Shown here one piece after another: positions 1 through 7,746 of a stretch of DNA of 64,000 nucleotides (within the stretch, counting starts at the first letter, position 1; every line of letters starts with the position of its first letter). Under the pieces are notes generated by a model. It did not search any database, had not been told where the DNA came from, and saw only the letters and a program-made list of their open reading frames with translations. This stretch comes from Halomonas campaniensis. GTDB lineage: Bacteria > Pseudomonadota > Gammaproteobacteria > Pseudomonadales > Halomonadaceae. A program made the position numbers and the translations under genes. The stretch lies in NCBI RefSeq assembly GCF_002211105.1, contig NZ_JPUA01000043.1, positions 1 to 64,000 of the forward strand, given 5' to 3'.

Positions 1-17
1 GTGTTGATTACAGACAT
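1..17 (-). CDS. Flagellin, first codons only (cut by window edge)
   Basis: Read on the minus strand, these bases start with ATG and encode MSVIN followed by two bases of a sixth codon. They match the first codons of the complete flagellin at 267-1169. The upstream DNA (18-130) is also a near copy of the DNA upstream of that gene, including ribosome binding site and sigma-28 promoter. This is therefore the start of a second, tandem flagellin gene, with the rest lying outside the window. Nothing can be said about its variable domain or whether it is intact. Confidence 0.85.
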
Positions 18-41
18 GTGAGTGCTCCTTGGAGATTAACT

Positions 42-77
42 GGCCTAGTGGCCTGCTTTGCGGCACCTGCGTTGCCG
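42..77 (-). promoter_or_regulatory. Flagellin mRNA leader with two short hairpins (copy 1)
   Basis: On the minus strand the leader carries CGGCA-7 nt-TGCCG (61-77) and GGCC-ACTA-GGCC (42-53) just upstream of the ribosome binding site. The same two stems are present in the second copy at 1194-1229, where the base changes fall in the loops and not in the stems. That pattern suggests the RNA structure is kept. A CAAGGA sequence at the ribosome binding site resembles the core of CsrA/RsmA sites, but CsrA control is only inferred. Confidence 0.5.
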
Positions 78-86
78 TTATTATAA

Positions 87-113
87 TTAACGGCAGCTCC
101 GCCCACTTCTTTA
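87..113 (-). promoter_or_regulatory. Sigma-28 (FliA) promoter of the edge flagellin
   Basis: On the minus strand the sequence reads TAAA, 15 bp, GCCGTTAA. This matches the sigma-28 consensus TAAA-N15-GCCGATAA with one mismatch. It lies about 70 bases upstream of the start codon at 17 and is the same as the promoter at 1239-1265. Confidence 0.85.
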
Positions 114-206
114 GAAAAAATCGCTCTTTTTATGTAAGGCACTGTAACTCGACTAATGAATGCGACAGCCGCTTCTTAACGTCGGTGTTTTGAGTCTTCT
201 ACCTTA

Positions 207-235
207 AAATAAAAAACGGGGCCTATTGAGGCCCC
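207..235 (-). terminator. Rho-independent terminator of the flagellin gene
   Basis: On the minus strand GGGGCC-TCAATA-GGCCCC forms a 6-bp all-GC stem followed by G and then TTTTTTATTTT. It starts about 30 bases past the stop codon of the flagellin at 267. A strong intrinsic terminator between two tandem flagellins fits independent transcription of each. Confidence 0.9.
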
Positions 236-266
236 ATCGTTACTATCAACATTACCAGCTAGGATA

Positions 267-1169
267 TTAGCCCAGCAGAGACAGCACAGACTGTGGCGTC
301 TGATTCGCCTGTGCCAGCATGGAGGTACCGGCCTGCTGAAGAATGTTAGCACGTGTCATGTTAGACACTTCCACTGCGTAGTCGGCATCTTCGATGCGCG
401 AACGAGCTTCAGAGAGGTTAGTAGACGTTGTCGCCAGATTATCAATCACCGAGTCGAAACGGTTAAGTGTTGCACCTAGAGTCGCGCGGTTGGTATCCAG
501 GGTTTCAGTTGCGGTATCAACAGCATCAACTAAAGACTGAAAATCAGTATGGGCCTGAGTAGCAGTACCACCACCACTGGTGCCTGTGAGCTGGAACTGA
601 GATGCAGTTCCACCACTCGCAGCAGTGATAACACCACCGGCAGCGGAGTCTAAATCTAGACCTTCGACAGTAGCGTTAAGCGTAGTAACAGAAATAACAT
701 CTTCAGCTTCGGTATTAGAACCGACCTGAATATTGAGAGTACCACCACCACTAACGTTCAGCAGGTTAGTGCCGTTAAAGTTGTTGCTGCCAGCTACGCG
801 GTCAATTTCAGCTAGACGCTCGTTGATCTCGGTAACAATTGCATCACGATCTTCTGCGGCGTTGGTGTCGTTGGCACCCTGTACGGCGAGCTCACGGATA
901 CGCTGTAGGTTGTCGTTAATTTGGTCAAGACCGCCTTCCATGGTCTGAACCAGAGAAATACCATCGCTAGCATTACGGCTAGCTTGATCCATACCACGAA
1001 TCTGAGCCGTCATTTTGTTGGCGATGGCTTGACCAGCAGCATCGTCAGAAGCACTGTTAATGCGCAGACCAGAAGACAAGCGCTCTTGCGCTTTTGCCAG
1101 CATTGACTGTGAATTGGACAGGTTGTTCTGGCCGATCAGGGCAGTAATGTTAGTGTTGATTACAGACAT
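267..1169 (-). CDS. fliC: Flagellin (FliC family)
   Basis: Filament subunit, 300 residues, short for the family. Residues 1-140 carry the conserved D0/D1 start (MSVINTNITALIGQNNL, RLSSGLRINSASDDAAG) and residues 235-300 the conserved end (ARSRIEDADYAVE, ending LLG). Between them is a small glycine/threonine-rich variable domain, so the exposed part of the filament is reduced. There is no signal peptide, as expected for export through the flagellar apparatus. The ribosome binding site AAGGAG precedes the ATG. Its own sigma-28 promoter (1239-1265) and terminator (207-235) indicate a single-gene transcript expressed late in flagellar assembly. A second flagellin lies immediately downstream at the window edge. 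Confidence 0.97.
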   Translation of the reverse strand: MSVINTNITALIGQNNLSNSQSMLAKAQERLSSGLRINSASDDAAGQAIANKMTAQIRGMDQASRNASDGISLVQTMEGGLDQINDNLQRIRELAVQGANDTNAAEDRDAIVTEINERLAEIDRVAGSNNFNGTNLLNVSGGGTLNIQVGSNTEAEDVISVTTLNATVEGLDLDSAAGGVITAASGGTASQFQLTGTSGGGTATQAHTDFQSLVDAVDTATETLDTNRATLGATLNRFDSVIDNLATTSTNLSEARSRIEDADYAVEVSNMTRANILQQAGTSMLAQANQTPQSVLSLLG

Positions 1170-1193
1170 GTGAACACTCCTTGGAGATGAACT

Positions 1194-1229
1194 GGCCTAA
1201 TGGCCTGCTTTGCGGCACTTACGTTGCCG
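1194..1229 (-). promoter_or_regulatory. Flagellin mRNA leader with two short hairpins (copy 2)
   Basis: Same arrangement as 42-77: stems CGGCA/TGCCG (1213-1229) and GGCC/GGCC (1194-1205). Loops differ from copy 1 (ACGTAAG against ACGCAGG, ATTA against ACTA) while stems are identical. Function is unknown; post-transcriptional control of flagellin synthesis is a reasonable guess. Confidence 0.5.
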
Positions 1230-1238
1230 TTACTTTAA

Positions 1239-1265
1239 TTAACGGCAGCCCCGTCCATTTCTTTA
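1239..1265 (-). promoter_or_regulatory. Sigma-28 (FliA) promoter of fliC
   Basis: Minus-strand TAAA (1265-1262), 15-bp spacer, GCCGTTAA (1246-1239). One mismatch to the sigma-28 consensus; the spacing is exact. It is about 70 bases upstream of the fliC start codon. Confidence 0.88.
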
Positions 1266-1340
1266 GAAAAAATTACTCTTTTTTCTGTAAATTACTGTAG
1301 CTTTTTCAACTATTTCCCAGCTGCCTTACCGACTACGTTC

Positions 1341-2693
1341 TTAATTACTTTTCTGCATGTTGCCCAGCATACTGAACTGCTGAGAGAGATAGCTACTCAT
1401 GGAGTTCATCTGAGCAATCAAGCCATCCAATTGCCCAAACTGCTTACGGTAACGCTCGGTACTTCGCTCGATACTTGCCTCCATACGCAGCTTGCGTACA
1501 TCCAGACTATCAACCCGCTGTTCAGCGCTAGTCACCGAGCTTTGAATAATGCCATCTTCTGCAGTGATGCTTTCAAGCGTCGCATTCAACCGCCCAGCAA
1601 AGCCGCCCTCTTTGGTGTCACCTGCAAAAAAGGCAGCTAGGCCCTCAGGATTGTTGGCGACTGCATCGTCTAACTTATCTTCATCGACCTTAAGTCGACC
1701 CTTCTCATCAATGGCAATACCTAGTTGAGAAAGGCGTGTAATATCGCCTGTGCCGAGGTTGTCTGTAATATCACGGCGTAGGCGGTCTTCAATGGTACGC
1801 ACGGTGCGGTCACCCACCAGCTCGCCTGATGTTTCGCCTTCACCGTTGTAGGCGGTCATTCGACCAACGGTGGATTTCATTTCGTTGTAGTTTTTAACGA
1901 ACTCGTCAATAGCCCCTCTCAATGACTCTTCATCACGCTCAATAACCAGCGTAACGGGATCACCAGAAGCCGCTGTGAGATCAAGCGTTACGCCTTGAAT
2001 TGCCTCTTCAACGCGGTTGGTTTTACTGGTGATAGCAATGCCATTAACATTTAGCTCAGCGTTCTGACCTGAACGCTGGGTGGCTGCATCCATGGTCAGC
2101 GATGCCAAGCCCGAGAAGCCCTCCAGTGACGCATCTTGGCCTGTCTCTTTTGAACTCAGCGCCAAACGGTATCCAGTGCCGTCATTAACGATAGAAGCAG
2201 TGACGCCCGACTCTTTGTCCGCGTTAATTTGGTCACGAACATCCGCCAGCGTACTGCCTGCTGAAATAGCCACGTCGTAGCTTGTTTGGGTACCGCCAGC
2301 ACCAAACTCAAGCGTCAGCGTCGCATCGGCGGCTGTTAGCTCTTGGTCTAGCGCCACGCTGTTGGACGCAGCGCTGCCAGAGCGGGCCAATTGGGTAACG
2401 GTGACTTCATAGCGCCCCGCATTGGCGGTTTCACCTGCTGTCGCCAGCACGCCATCGCCTGTTACGGTGCTTTTTTGCTGCTTGAACGTAGAAGCGTCAT
2501 TCAGCGCAGCGATAGAGGTTTGCACCCTATCCATGGCTGACTCAAGGCGCCCATAAGCAGAAATCTTGGTTTGCTGAGCACTTTTCTGTTGTAAAATGGG
2601 CACAAGCTTTTGCTGTTCGGCCGCTTTAAGCTGCTCCACCAGACCTGAGAGATCCAGCCCAGAACCTACACCGAGTGCTGTAATCGATGCCAT
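1341..2693 (-). CDS. fliD: Flagellar filament cap protein FliD, copy 1
   Basis: FliD caps the growing filament and folds exported flagellin. The 450-residue product begins MASITALGVGSGLDLSGLVEQLK, the typical FliD amino terminus, and ends in a coiled-coil stretch (about 390-440) with the usual QMNSMSSYLSQQF ending. I use the ATG at 2693 instead of the one at 2702, because AAGGA sits 9 bases before the former and only 1 base before the latter. A consensus sigma-28 promoter lies at 2738-2764. It is homologous over its whole length to the neighbouring FliD at 2869-4224. No flaG or fliS is seen beside it. Confidence 0.95.
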   Translation of the reverse strand: MASITALGVGSGLDLSGLVEQLKAAEQQKLVPILQQKSAQQTKISAYGRLESAMDRVQTSIAALNDASTFKQQKSTVTGDGVLATAGETANAGRYEVTVTQLARSGSAASNSVALDQELTAADATLTLEFGAGGTQTSYDVAISAGSTLADVRDQINADKESGVTASIVNDGTGYRLALSSKETGQDASLEGFSGLASLTMDAATQRSGQNAELNVNGIAITSKTNRVEEAIQGVTLDLTAASGDPVTLVIERDEESLRGAIDEFVKNYNEMKSTVGRMTAYNGEGETSGELVGDRTVRTIEDRLRRDITDNLGTGDITRLSQLGIAIDEKGRLKVDEDKLDDAVANNPEGLAAFFAGDTKEGGFAGRLNATLESITAEDGIIQSSVTSAEQRVDSLDVRKLRMEASIERSTERYRKQFGQLDGLIAQMNSMSSYLSQQFSMLGNMQKSN

Positions 2694-2737
2694 GTGACTC
2701 ATTCCTTATAAGAAGTAGAGAGAGGTATCTGAGTATT

Positions 2738-2764
2738 TTATCGGCTACAGAGGAACAAACTTTA
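2738..2764 (-). promoter_or_regulatory. Perfect sigma-28 promoter of fliD copy 1
   Basis: Minus-strand TAAA (2764-2761), 15 bp, GCCGATAA (2745-2738). All twelve consensus positions match with the exact spacing. It lies 45 bases upstream of the chosen start at 2693. Confidence 0.92.
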
Positions 2765-2800
2765 GAGGTAGCGCTTTTTTTTAGCTTTTTTTAAGGCATT

Positions 2801-2838
2801 GAAAAGAAAAATGCCCAACACACAGTGCTGGGCATTTG
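2801..2838 (-). terminator. Rho-independent terminator of fliD copy 2
   Basis: On the minus strand ATGCCCA (2835-2829) pairs with TGGGCAT (2817-2811), followed by TTTTCTTTTC. It begins about 30 bases after the stop of the upstream fliD, so the two fliD genes are probably transcribed separately. Confidence 0.8.
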
Positions 2839-2868
2839 GTAAGCCATTAATTTAGCTAGCTTATCTAC

Positions 2869-4224
2869 TTAACTCTGGTTTTGCTGTCCCAACGTTGCAA
2901 ACTGCTGAGTCAGGTAGGCACTGGTTTGGTTCATTTGCGCGACCATACCGTCCATTGCTTGAAACTGCGTGCGATAACGCTCAACGGTTTGTTCGATACG
3001 GTTTTCAGTGCTCGCAAAACGGTCTTCCAACGAACTAACACGGCTTTCAGATGAGCTAACGGCGCTTTCAAGCCGGCCACCTGTACCCACAAGCCCCTCA
3101 AGCGCTGAAGCTATTTGGCCTGCCATACCACCTTCCTCGCTATTGCCAGCAAAAAAATTGGCTAGCTGGTCTGGCTGAGTAGCAACAATGTTATTTAACT
3201 TATCTTCATCAATCTCCAGCTTGCCATCCACTTGAAGTGAAATACCAATATCGGACAACACGTTAAAGCCATCTCCGCCGACAACCGCACTGATTGTTTG
3301 GCGAATCTCCCTTTCAACAGCCCGAGTGGTTGCATCGGCATTCAATCCTGCCGCCTGCCCTGTCTCTGGGTCAAAGGCTGTCAACGTCGTGATGGTCTCT
3401 TTGAGCGTGTTGAAATCATCGACAAAAGCGGTGACCTGTTCGCGAATAGCTTCGTCATCCTGCTCCACGGTTACAGTGCTCGTCGCGCCAGCCTCAGCAA
3501 GATTCAAGGTAACGCCCTGAATTGCACCTTCCACTTGATTGGTGGGGCTAACGATATCGATTCCATTGACGTTAAACGCCGCATCCTGGCCTGCTTGAAC
3601 CACTTGTGCATCGGAGGTTGCGACACCAGCGGCTAGAATGTCAGAAAAATTAGTGCTTTCAATGCTCGCGTCTGCGCCGGTATCAGTGGCATTAACGGAA
3701 AGCCTATAACCTTCGCCATCATTGATAATTGAGGCGTTTAAGCGGCCATCGCTCTGCTCATTAATGGCGTCACGCATATCTTCAAGAGAGCTGCCGTCGG
3801 GGATAGTAATCGTGGTCAGGTTGCCATCAGCGATAGTAAAATCTAAAGACTGTTCACCCGTCACTATACTTTCCACTGCTGTTTCGAGGCGCTCCGTCAC
3901 CAAGCTACTGGCGGTAGCTAACTGATTGACCTCGACTTCGTACTGGCCTGGCTGAGCCTCATTACTGCTAACAGCACCAACGGCGCTGCCCTCGACATTG
4001 GTTGTCAAGCTTTCGAATGACGAACCATCGTTGAGGGCCTCAGCAGAGCTTTGAAACTGCTCAAGCGCACTTTTAAGCTGACCATAGGCGGATATCTGCG
4101 TTTGCTCAGACTTAATCTGCTGCGCAATGGGCTCAAGCTTCGCTTGTTCTGCCGTTTTTAATTGCTCCAGCAAGCCGTTAAGATCCAAGCCAGAACCGAT
4201 GCCTAGTGATGTAATAGCAGCCAT
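2869..4224 (-). CDS. fliD: Flagellar filament cap protein FliD, copy 2
   Basis: Second FliD, 451 residues, starting MAAITSLGIGSGLDLNGLLEQLK and ending with the same coiled-coil and MNQTSAYLTQQF pattern as copy 1. The reading frame stays open for 57 further codons upstream of 4224, but the family start and an AAGG sequence 9 bases ahead favour 4224. Ends and middle are alignable with copy 1, with enough divergence to show an old duplication. No sigma-28 site is visible in the 230 bases upstream, unlike copy 1. It may cap a different flagellin filament or be expressed under other conditions; both are inferences. Confidence 0.93.
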   Translation of the reverse strand: MAAITSLGIGSGLDLNGLLEQLKTAEQAKLEPIAQQIKSEQTQISAYGQLKSALEQFQSSAEALNDGSSFESLTTNVEGSAVGAVSSNEAQPGQYEVEVNQLATASSLVTERLETAVESIVTGEQSLDFTIADGNLTTITIPDGSSLEDMRDAINEQSDGRLNASIINDGEGYRLSVNATDTGADASIESTNFSDILAAGVATSDAQVVQAGQDAAFNVNGIDIVSPTNQVEGAIQGVTLNLAEAGATSTVTVEQDDEAIREQVTAFVDDFNTLKETITTLTAFDPETGQAAGLNADATTRAVEREIRQTISAVVGGDGFNVLSDIGISLQVDGKLEIDEDKLNNIVATQPDQLANFFAGNSEEGGMAGQIASALEGLVGTGGRLESAVSSSESRVSSLEDRFASTENRIEQTVERYRTQFQAMDGMVAQMNQTSAYLTQQFATLGQQNQS

Positions 4225-4455
4225 AAACCAAAGCCTTTTTTGAATACATGTAGCTACGCTTGCTGCCTTCAGTAACCGCCTTTGCTGCGCAGCCCTGCGT
4301 AACACTGTTTTTAATACAACTACCTCAAAACCTCGGCGAGGTGAAGAATAACTTAAATATTCTCCTCTTTTTTTCGTATTAAGACGTAATTCCAAGTAAC
4401 TTCTAGTAATACAAACAAAAATTAATCAGTAAAATCGCGATGATAGGTACATCTC

Positions 4456-5781
4456 TTAATCGCTCCTTCGCCCCACCCCTATGTACCGCAAACCCGCTTC
4501 TTCAACCGCACGTGGCGTGTACAAATTACGCCCATCGATGACGACTTTTTCAGCCAGTTGATCGGCTAACCACGTGAAATCGACACTGCGAAACTCTTTC
4601 CATTCGGTGCAGATCACTAGGGCATCTGCGCCTTTGACTGCCTGGATCCGGTCGCCTGCCAGCATTAGGTCATCCCGTTCGCCATAAATGCGCCGACACT
4701 CCGCTATTGCCTCAGGGTCAAACGCCTGCACCTTGGCACCTGCTTGCCAGAGCGCTTCCATTAACGTGCGGCTAGGGGCTTCACGCATATCATCCGTGTT
4801 GGGTTTAAAGGCCAAGCCCCACACAGCGATGGTCTTACCACTTAGATTGCCTAAGTAATCTTGCAATTTTGTGAACAACGTTTGCTTTTGGCGTAAATTC
4901 ACTGACTCGACGGCGCTGAGCAGTTCCGGCGTATAGCCTAGCTGACGCGCAGCACGCTCTAGCGCCTGGACATCTTTGGGAAAACAGGAACCGCCGTAAC
5001 CACAGCCTGGGTAGATAAAGTGGTAACCAATACGGGGGTCGCTGCCAATACCACGCCGTACGTCCTCCACATCCACTTCAAGCCGTTCCGCAAGGTTGGC
5101 GATCTCGTTCATAAAGCTGATTTTGGTGGCGAGCATGGCGTTGGCGGCGTATTTGGTGAGTTCGGCGGCCCGCACGCTCATAAACATCAGTTTTTCGTGG
5201 TTGCGGTTGTAGGGGGCGTAGCACTCTTGCATACGTGATTTCACGCGTTCGCTTTCGGTGCCGACGATAATCCGCGCGCCGCGGGTAAAGTCCTCAATCG
5301 CGGCACCTTCTTTCATAAACTCTGGGTTCGAACAGACGTCAAACGCGAGTGATTCGCCGCGCTGTTGAAGTACATCACTGATCACGGCGTGGACTTTCTC
5401 GGCAGTACCCACGGGCACAGTAGATTTATCAATGACCAGCTTATAGCTATCCATATGCTGGCCGATCGTGCGCGCCACCTCTAGCACATAGCGAAGATCG
5501 GCACTGCCATCTTCATCGGGCGGCGTTCCCACCGCGATAAATAGCAGTTCACCACTGGCTACCGCTTTAGCAGCATCGGTGGTAAAGCGTAATCGGCCTG
5601 CCGCTATGTTGTGGGCAACGATGGTGCTTAGCCCTGGCTCAAAAATCGGCACGTCACCGCCATTAAGCTGTTCAATCCGCTCAGCATTAACATCCATACA
5701 GGTGACTTGATGGCCTACATCGGCTAAACAAGCGCCTGCCACAAGGCCGACATAACCGGTTCCGAATACACTGATATGCAT
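4456..5781 (-). CDS. ugd: UDP-glucose 6-dehydrogenase
   Basis: Cytosolic enzyme oxidising UDP-glucose to UDP-glucuronate with two NAD, supplying acidic sugars for exopolysaccharide or envelope. The 441-residue length is normal. Visible signatures are the Rossmann start ISVFGTGYVGLVAG (3-16), the linking-helix motif ELTKYAANA (207-215) with Lys210, and the active-site GYGGSCFPKD with Cys266. No strong ribosome binding site is seen. It is transcribed away from the gene at 5951 and toward the flagellar genes, with its own 230-base gap before fliD copy 2, so it is probably a single-gene unit. Confidence 0.95.
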   Translation of the reverse strand: MHISVFGTGYVGLVAGACLADVGHQVTCMDVNAERIEQLNGGDVPIFEPGLSTIVAHNIAAGRLRFTTDAAKAVASGELLFIAVGTPPDEDGSADLRYVLEVARTIGQHMDSYKLVIDKSTVPVGTAEKVHAVISDVLQQRGESLAFDVCSNPEFMKEGAAIEDFTRGARIIVGTESERVKSRMQECYAPYNRNHEKLMFMSVRAAELTKYAANAMLATKISFMNEIANLAERLEVDVEDVRRGIGSDPRIGYHFIYPGCGYGGSCFPKDVQALERAARQLGYTPELLSAVESVNLRQKQTLFTKLQDYLGNLSGKTIAVWGLAFKPNTDDMREAPSRTLMEALWQAGAKVQAFDPEAIAECRRIYGERDDLMLAGDRIQAVKGADALVICTEWKEFRSVDFTWLADQLAEKVVIDGRNLYTPRAVEEAGLRYIGVGRRSD

Positions 5782-5871
5782 GACTTATTGACTCGCTAAA
5801 ATACGTGACGACGAGCGTAGCACATTGGCTTAGCGTTGATGAGTTCAATAACGGTAGAGCAACACCAAATG

Positions 5872-5907
5872 ATAGACCTTGGTCTAACATCGACCTTGGT
5901 TTATAAT
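5872..5907 (+). promoter_or_regulatory. Sigma-70 promoter with palindrome over the -35 box
   Basis: TTGGTC (5879-5884), 17-bp spacer and a perfect TATAAT (5902-5907) form a good promoter for the gene starting at 5951. The palindrome TAGACC-TT-GGTCTA (5873-5886) covers the -35 box, and GACCTTGGT is repeated directly at 5892-5900. A repressor or activator site is likely; its protein is unknown. Confidence 0.7.
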
Positions 5908-5950
5908 GCGCTGCAACAAGCCCGATTTGGTGCTGACCGCTGGAGAACAC

Positions 5951-6295
5951 ATGATGACTCCCGAGCCTACGAAAGAACACGCTGCCCCCTCGACAAATGG
6001 GCTGTCGACGACTGCGAACGTTCAGCGTAGCCTTCGTCAATGCTTATCAATTGCCGCTGAGCTGCTCTACGACAACGGCCATGTCCTGGAAACCATTACC
6101 TTACCCCAGCGCGGTTTAGCCCACCGTGAATTGCTCACACTGTGTGCCGCAACGCCCACCTGGGCAACCTGCCAACAGGTAATGGAAGCCAGTGAAGCCG
6201 CCACTTTCAATGAGTATGGTCGCTTTGTTTTGACTCGCCTTGGCCGTGACATAATGTTTGACATGTTCGGCCAGGGGGCTGCTGATTGCGCTTAG
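5951..6295 (+). CDS. Small hypothetical protein, 114 residues
   Basis: Not recognised. The start at 5951 is chosen because GGAG lies 5 bases ahead and a clear promoter stands at 5879-5907; the frame is open a little further upstream. The first 30 residues are polar and probably disordered. Residues 30-105 look like a small soluble alpha-helical domain (SLRQCLSIAAELLYDNGH, then ATCQQVMEASEAA). There is no signal peptide or membrane segment. It has its own promoter and terminator (6351-6389), so it is a single-gene unit. Confidence 0.65.
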   Translation: MMTPEPTKEHAAPSTNGLSTTANVQRSLRQCLSIAAELLYDNGHVLETITLPQRGLAHRELLTLCAATPTWATCQQVMEASEAATFNEYGRFVLTRLGRDIMFDMFGQGAADCA

Positions 6296-6350
6296 GTAAG
6301 CTGTAGCCAAACATTGCTGAACACAGCAGCTCATCAAAGATGCTCATAAT

Positions 6351-6389
6351 AAAAACCGCCCGCAAGCAAACGCTTCGGGCGGTTTTTTA
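6351..6389. terminator. Bidirectional Rho-independent terminator
   Basis: CCGCCCG (6356-6362) pairs with CGGGCGG (6376-6382), with an inner AAGC/GCTT pairing. It is flanked by AAAAA on the left and TTTTTT on the right, so it can stop both the plus-strand gene at 5951 and the minus-strand peptide gene at 6422. Confidence 0.9.
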
Positions 6390-6421
6390 TTGGCATGTTT
6401 TTTTAAACCAGTGCCTAGATG

Positions 6422-6496
6422 TTAGCGCAGGCCGAGCATCGAAAGAATGAACAGCACAACCACGATAAGACCAATAATGTAAATAATATTACGCAT
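6422..6496 (-). CDS. 24-residue single-span membrane peptide
   Basis: ATG with AAGGAG six bases ahead opens a 24-codon frame ending in TAA. The product starts MRNIIYIIG, is almost wholly hydrophobic (Ile, Leu, Val, Phe) through residue 22, and ends LGLR, so it should be a single membrane helix with Arg at both ends. It lies just ahead of the strong terminator at 6351-6389. Small one-helix peptides of this kind often modify membrane enzymes or respond to stress, but no function is known to me. The excellent ribosome binding site and terminator make it a real gene. Confidence 0.75.
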   Translation of the reverse strand: MRNIIYIIGLIVVVLFILSMLGLR

Positions 6497-6510
6497 AGGG
6501 CGCTCCTTGC

Positions 6511-6549
6511 TTATTGCGTTTTAGGGAAATCAAAGGCTTGCTTGCCCAT
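6511..6549 (-). CDS. Possible 12-residue leader peptide
   Basis: ATG-to-TAA frame encoding MGKQAFDFPKTQ, with AGGAG 9 bases ahead. It stops 14 bases before the start of the 24-residue peptide gene. Such a short frame with a good ribosome binding site could couple translation to the next gene, or be chance. Confidence 0.25.
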   Translation of the reverse strand: MGKQAFDFPKTQ

Positions 6550-6695
6550 GAATCGACACTCCTAGCCTAGCAGGCTTTTTCAGTTTTTGCGTAATATCGC
6601 TGCATTTCCCTCTTAGAAAAAGGCTGTGCATGTGCTGCGGAACCTCTGCTACTTCTAAACCTCGAACCTTTGCCACTTATACCGAAGGTGTTGCG

Positions 6696-7718
6696 ATGCG
6701 CGCTACTGTTTTGCTTGTTTCGTTTGCTGTTATTTCGTTGTTACCCACCACCTATGCCTCAGCGAATGAACCTTCTGCAGATGCACTCCAGGCGCTAGAC
6801 CGGCAAACCCGCCAACTAGACCGCGTACATAGCGTGGTGGTGGCCTACGATGGTGAAATTATCCATGAGTTGCACCAGGGTGGGCCGGGGGTGGCCTCAC
6901 CTGCCAACATTAAATCGCTGTCCAAAACCGTGCTGGCTGCTATTACCGGTGCAGCGATTGAAGCGGGCATCATTGAATCCGCTGAGCAACCTATGGTGGC
7001 GCTATTTGGCGATCATCTACCGAGCGGCACCGACCCGCGTGTTAATGAAATTACCGTAGCGCACCTACTCGCCCAGCAGGCAGGGCTAGAACGAACGTCA
7101 GGCGGCAATTACAGCGCCTGGGTCGCCAGCGCTAACTGGGTGAACGATGCCATTACCCGCCCTTTTGTGGATGAACCCGGTGGGCGGATGCTCTACTCCA
7201 CCGGCACCAGCCACTTGCTTTCCGCTGCGCTCACCCACGCCAGCGGCGAGTCGACTCACGCCCTTGCCCAGCGCCTATTGGGGGAACCGCTCAATATCAC
7301 CATTCGTCCCTGGCTACGCGACCCGCAAGGGATCTACTTTGGCGGCAATGATATGCAGCTCTCGCCGCGAGCACTGATAGAGGTGGGCGAGCTGTATCGG
7401 AATGATGGCATCGTGTTTAATGAGGCAGGAGACGAACAGCGCGTTCTGCCGGAGGGCTGGGTAGAAGAATCATGGCAGCCGCGCGGCACATCACGCTGGA
7501 CTGGGGACGGATATGGCTACGGTTGGTTTATTACCCAGTTGGCGGACAAAGATGTGTACTACGGGCGCGGATACGGCGGCCAGGCGCTGTTCGTTATTCC
7601 CGAGCGTGAAATGACCGTGGTGATCACTTCAGACCCGAACCCACCCTCGCCCGGCGGGCAGTTCCAGCAGCAGTTAAATAGGCTGGTGGAACGTTTGTTA
7701 ATAGAGAACGGTGAGTAG
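6696..7718 (+). CDS. Exported serine hydrolase (class C beta-lactamase / EstB fold)
   Basis: 340 residues from the ATG at 6696, which has AAGGTG ahead and is followed by a typical signal peptide (MRATVLLVSFAVISLLPTTY, cleavage near ASA-NE); an in-frame upstream start would bury this signal. The catalytic S-x-x-K is S74-L-S-K77. The Tyr motif is Y167-S-T in place of Y-x-N, and the third motif is a glycine-rich RGYGGQ near 291-296. This fits the beta-lactamase-related serine hydrolases (esterases, peptidases) better than true AmpC. It probably acts in the periplasm; the substrate is unknown. Confidence 0.85.
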   Translation: MRATVLLVSFAVISLLPTTYASANEPSADALQALDRQTRQLDRVHSVVVAYDGEIIHELHQGGPGVASPANIKSLSKTVLAAITGAAIEAGIIESAEQPMVALFGDHLPSGTDPRVNEITVAHLLAQQAGLERTSGGNYSAWVASANWVNDAITRPFVDEPGGRMLYSTGTSHLLSAALTHASGESTHALAQRLLGEPLNITIRPWLRDPQGIYFGGNDMQLSPRALIEVGELYRNDGIVFNEAGDEQRVLPEGWVEESWQPRGTSRWTGDGYGYGWFITQLADKDVYYGRGYGGQALFVIPEREMTVVITSDPNPPSPGGQFQQQLNRLVERLLIENGE

Positions 7719-7746
7719 CACGGGCAGTTCGCAGGTGCGCTAACGC

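Larger units (their letters stand above)
1..130 (-). repeat. Duplicated flagellin start, leader and promoter (copy of 1153-1282)
   Basis: Positions 1-130 align with 1153-1282 at a constant offset of 1152 with scattered substitutions only. The first 17 bases (flagellin codons), the TCC-rich ribosome binding region, two inverted repeats and the sigma-28 promoter are all kept. The similarity fades beyond the promoter. This is the signature of a tandem flagellin gene duplication. Confidence 0.85.

Noticed and set aside
2771-2793. Two T runs before fliD copy 1 as a terminator
   Set aside because: No stable stem precedes them in the right orientation; the clear terminator of fliD copy 2 is at 2801-2838.
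4225-4395. Amino-terminal extension of FliD copy 2
   Set aside because: The frame is open but the extra 57 residues have no FliD similarity, while the family start and an AAGG site support 4224.
5687-6040. Minus-strand frame overlapping ugd start and the 5951 gene
   Set aside because: It runs through the start of ugd and antisense to a gene with a clear promoter; no domain or ribosome binding site.
6696-7718. AmpC beta-lactamase
   Set aside because: The Y-x-N and K-T-G motifs of true class C enzymes are replaced by Y-S-T and a glycine-rich motif.
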